From Bacillota bacterium (GTDB lineage Bacteria; Bacillota; Clostridia; Peptostreptococcales; Anaerovoracaceae): a stretch of 23,210 nucleotides of DNA. The first letter of the stretch is position 1; the number at the start of each line of letters is the position of its first letter. The notes beneath the pieces were generated by a model. The model worked only from the letters and a program-made list of their open reading frames with translations. It had not been told where the DNA came from and made no database searches. The position numbers and the translations under genes are program-made. The stretch lies in NCBI GenBank assembly GCA_029266295.1, contig JAQSXD010000011.1, positions 1 through 23,210 on the forward strand, in the 5' to 3' direction. Positions 22,514-23,210 of the stretch are shown here, piece after piece.

Positions 22514-23210
22514 ATGATTCGCATTGCAATCTGTGATGACGAGCCACAGGAGCTTGAGCAGGCTGGCAGCTTTCTCAAAAAATATGCTTATGTACATCCG
22601 CAATATGAAATGAAAACAGACTTTTTTTCCGCTCCGTTAGAAATGCTTACTTATATTTCGGAGAACGGCGGATTTGATGTGTTGCTGCTTGATGTCTATC
22701 TGCCGGGTATTCTCGGCACGGATGCGGCGCAGGAGCTGCGGAATATGGGCGATAACTGCCAGATAATCTTTCTGACCACCTCACGGGATCATGCGATCGA
22801 TGCTTTTTCGTTAAATGCTGTGCATTATTTGGTGAAACCTTATTTTGAAAAAGAATTCTTTGCAGCATTTGACAAGGTGATCAACAACCTTGAAAAGAGG
22901 GGCGGGGCATTTATTACTGTCAAATCAACCGATGGCATCAGCCGCGTCGATCTGGAAAAGCTTATCTATTCTGAAGCCAATAATCATCTGCAGCGCTTAT
23001 ATCTTTCCGACGGCAGGACGATCTCTGTGCGAAAATCCTCCGCGGAGTTTTACGAACTGCTCGATGCAGACCCGCGCTTTTACAAATGCGGCAACACTTA
23101 TATCATAAATATGGATTATATCGTTGAACTTTCATCCAAGAACGTTGGTTTTTCTACCGGTGCTAAAATTCCTATCCTCAGCCGAAAATATACAGATTTC
23201 AAAAGACAGT
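22514..23210 (+). CDS. LytTR-family response regulator (3' end cut by window)
   Basis: The frame is open from ATG 22514 (AAAGGAGG, 9-nt spacing) to the window end, 232 codons without a stop; the family is usually about 235-250 residues, so it is nearly complete. Receiver domain: acidic pair DDE (8-10), phospho-acceptor Asp60 in LLLDVYLPG, Thr in FLTTSRD, Lys in YLVKPY. The C-terminal LytTR DNA-binding domain starts near residue 136 (FITVKSTDGISRVDLEKLIY, then FYKCGNTYIINMDYI). AgrA/ComE-like regulators of this kind respond to peptide signals through a partner kinase, expected just downstream. Confidence 0.9.
   Translation, partial: MIRIAICDDEPQELEQAGSFLKKYAYVHPQYEMKTDFFSAPLEMLTYISENGGFDVLLLDVYLPGILGTDAAQELRNMGDNCQIIFLTTSRDHAIDAFSLNAVHYLVKPYFEKEFFAAFDKVINNLEKRGGAFITVKSTDGISRVDLEKLIYSEANNHLQRLYLSDGRTISVRKSSAEFYELLDADPRFYKCGNTYIINMDYIVELSSKNVGFSTGAKIPILSRKYTDFKRQ

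Noticed and set aside
1..23210. CRISPR array, insertion sequence or prophage genes
   Set aside because: No regularly spaced repeats of CRISPR type, no transposase, integrase or phage structural genes were found in any frame.

Overview
The window looks like chromosomal DNA of a strictly anaerobic, low-to-mid GC Gram-positive bacterium, most likely a Clostridia member. The evidence is an [FeFe]-hydrogenase with its maturases HydE and HydG, an oxygen-sensitive class III ribonucleotide reductase (NrdD/NrdG), strong AGGAGG-type ribosome binding sites, consensus sigma-A promoters, encoded CCA ends on the tRNAs and a Lsa-type ABC-F protein. The species cannot be named from this sequence alone.

Layout. 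1-4616 is a catabolic-looking cluster: a truncated PLP aminotransferase (minus) diverges from a MocR-type regulator, an amidohydrolase and an MFS transporter (plus, tightly spaced). 4617-6700 holds a Lsa-type ABC-F ribosome-protection gene behind a long leader. The leader has a consensus promoter, a three-codon uORF (Met-Arg-Lys), mutually exclusive RNA pairings and an intrinsic terminator, which together read as a ribosome-mediated attenuator. 6745-9032 has a SIMPL-domain gene and a monomeric [FeFe]-hydrogenase. 9168-12058 is nrdD-nrdG with two NrdR-like boxes 31 bp apart over the promoter. 12161-14257 has a small acidic unknown protein and a soluble PAS-PAS histidine kinase with no partner regulator beside it. 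14337-17563 is the hydrogenase maturation operon, TM1266-type regulator then hydE then hydG (minus), behind a structured leader containing a perfect terminator and an operator-like inverted repeat over the promoter. hydF is not in the window.

17655-19848 carries an NAD(P)H-hydrate epimerase, a small ribbon-helix-helix protein and an SPFH/band-7 membrane protein. 19967-20449 has two tRNA genes, both with C at anticodon position 34: Val(CAC) and Ala(CGC). 20467-20680 is a GC-rich, hairpin-dense, gene-free stretch that ends in a 27-nt copy of the tRNA-Ala 3' end. 20765-22324 is a TetR regulator plus CPBP protease operon with a perfect promoter and tandem operators. It is bracketed by two diverged copies of the tRNA-Ala terminator region. 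22514-23210 is a LytTR response regulator running off the end.

The most interesting items are the ABC-F attenuator, the MocR protein whose PLP-binding lysine is replaced by alanine, the switch-like leader of the hyd operon, the NrdR boxes, and the tRNA-end remnant with its structured region. There are also two independent cases in which the 3' end of a gene is tandemly repeated just past its stop codon.
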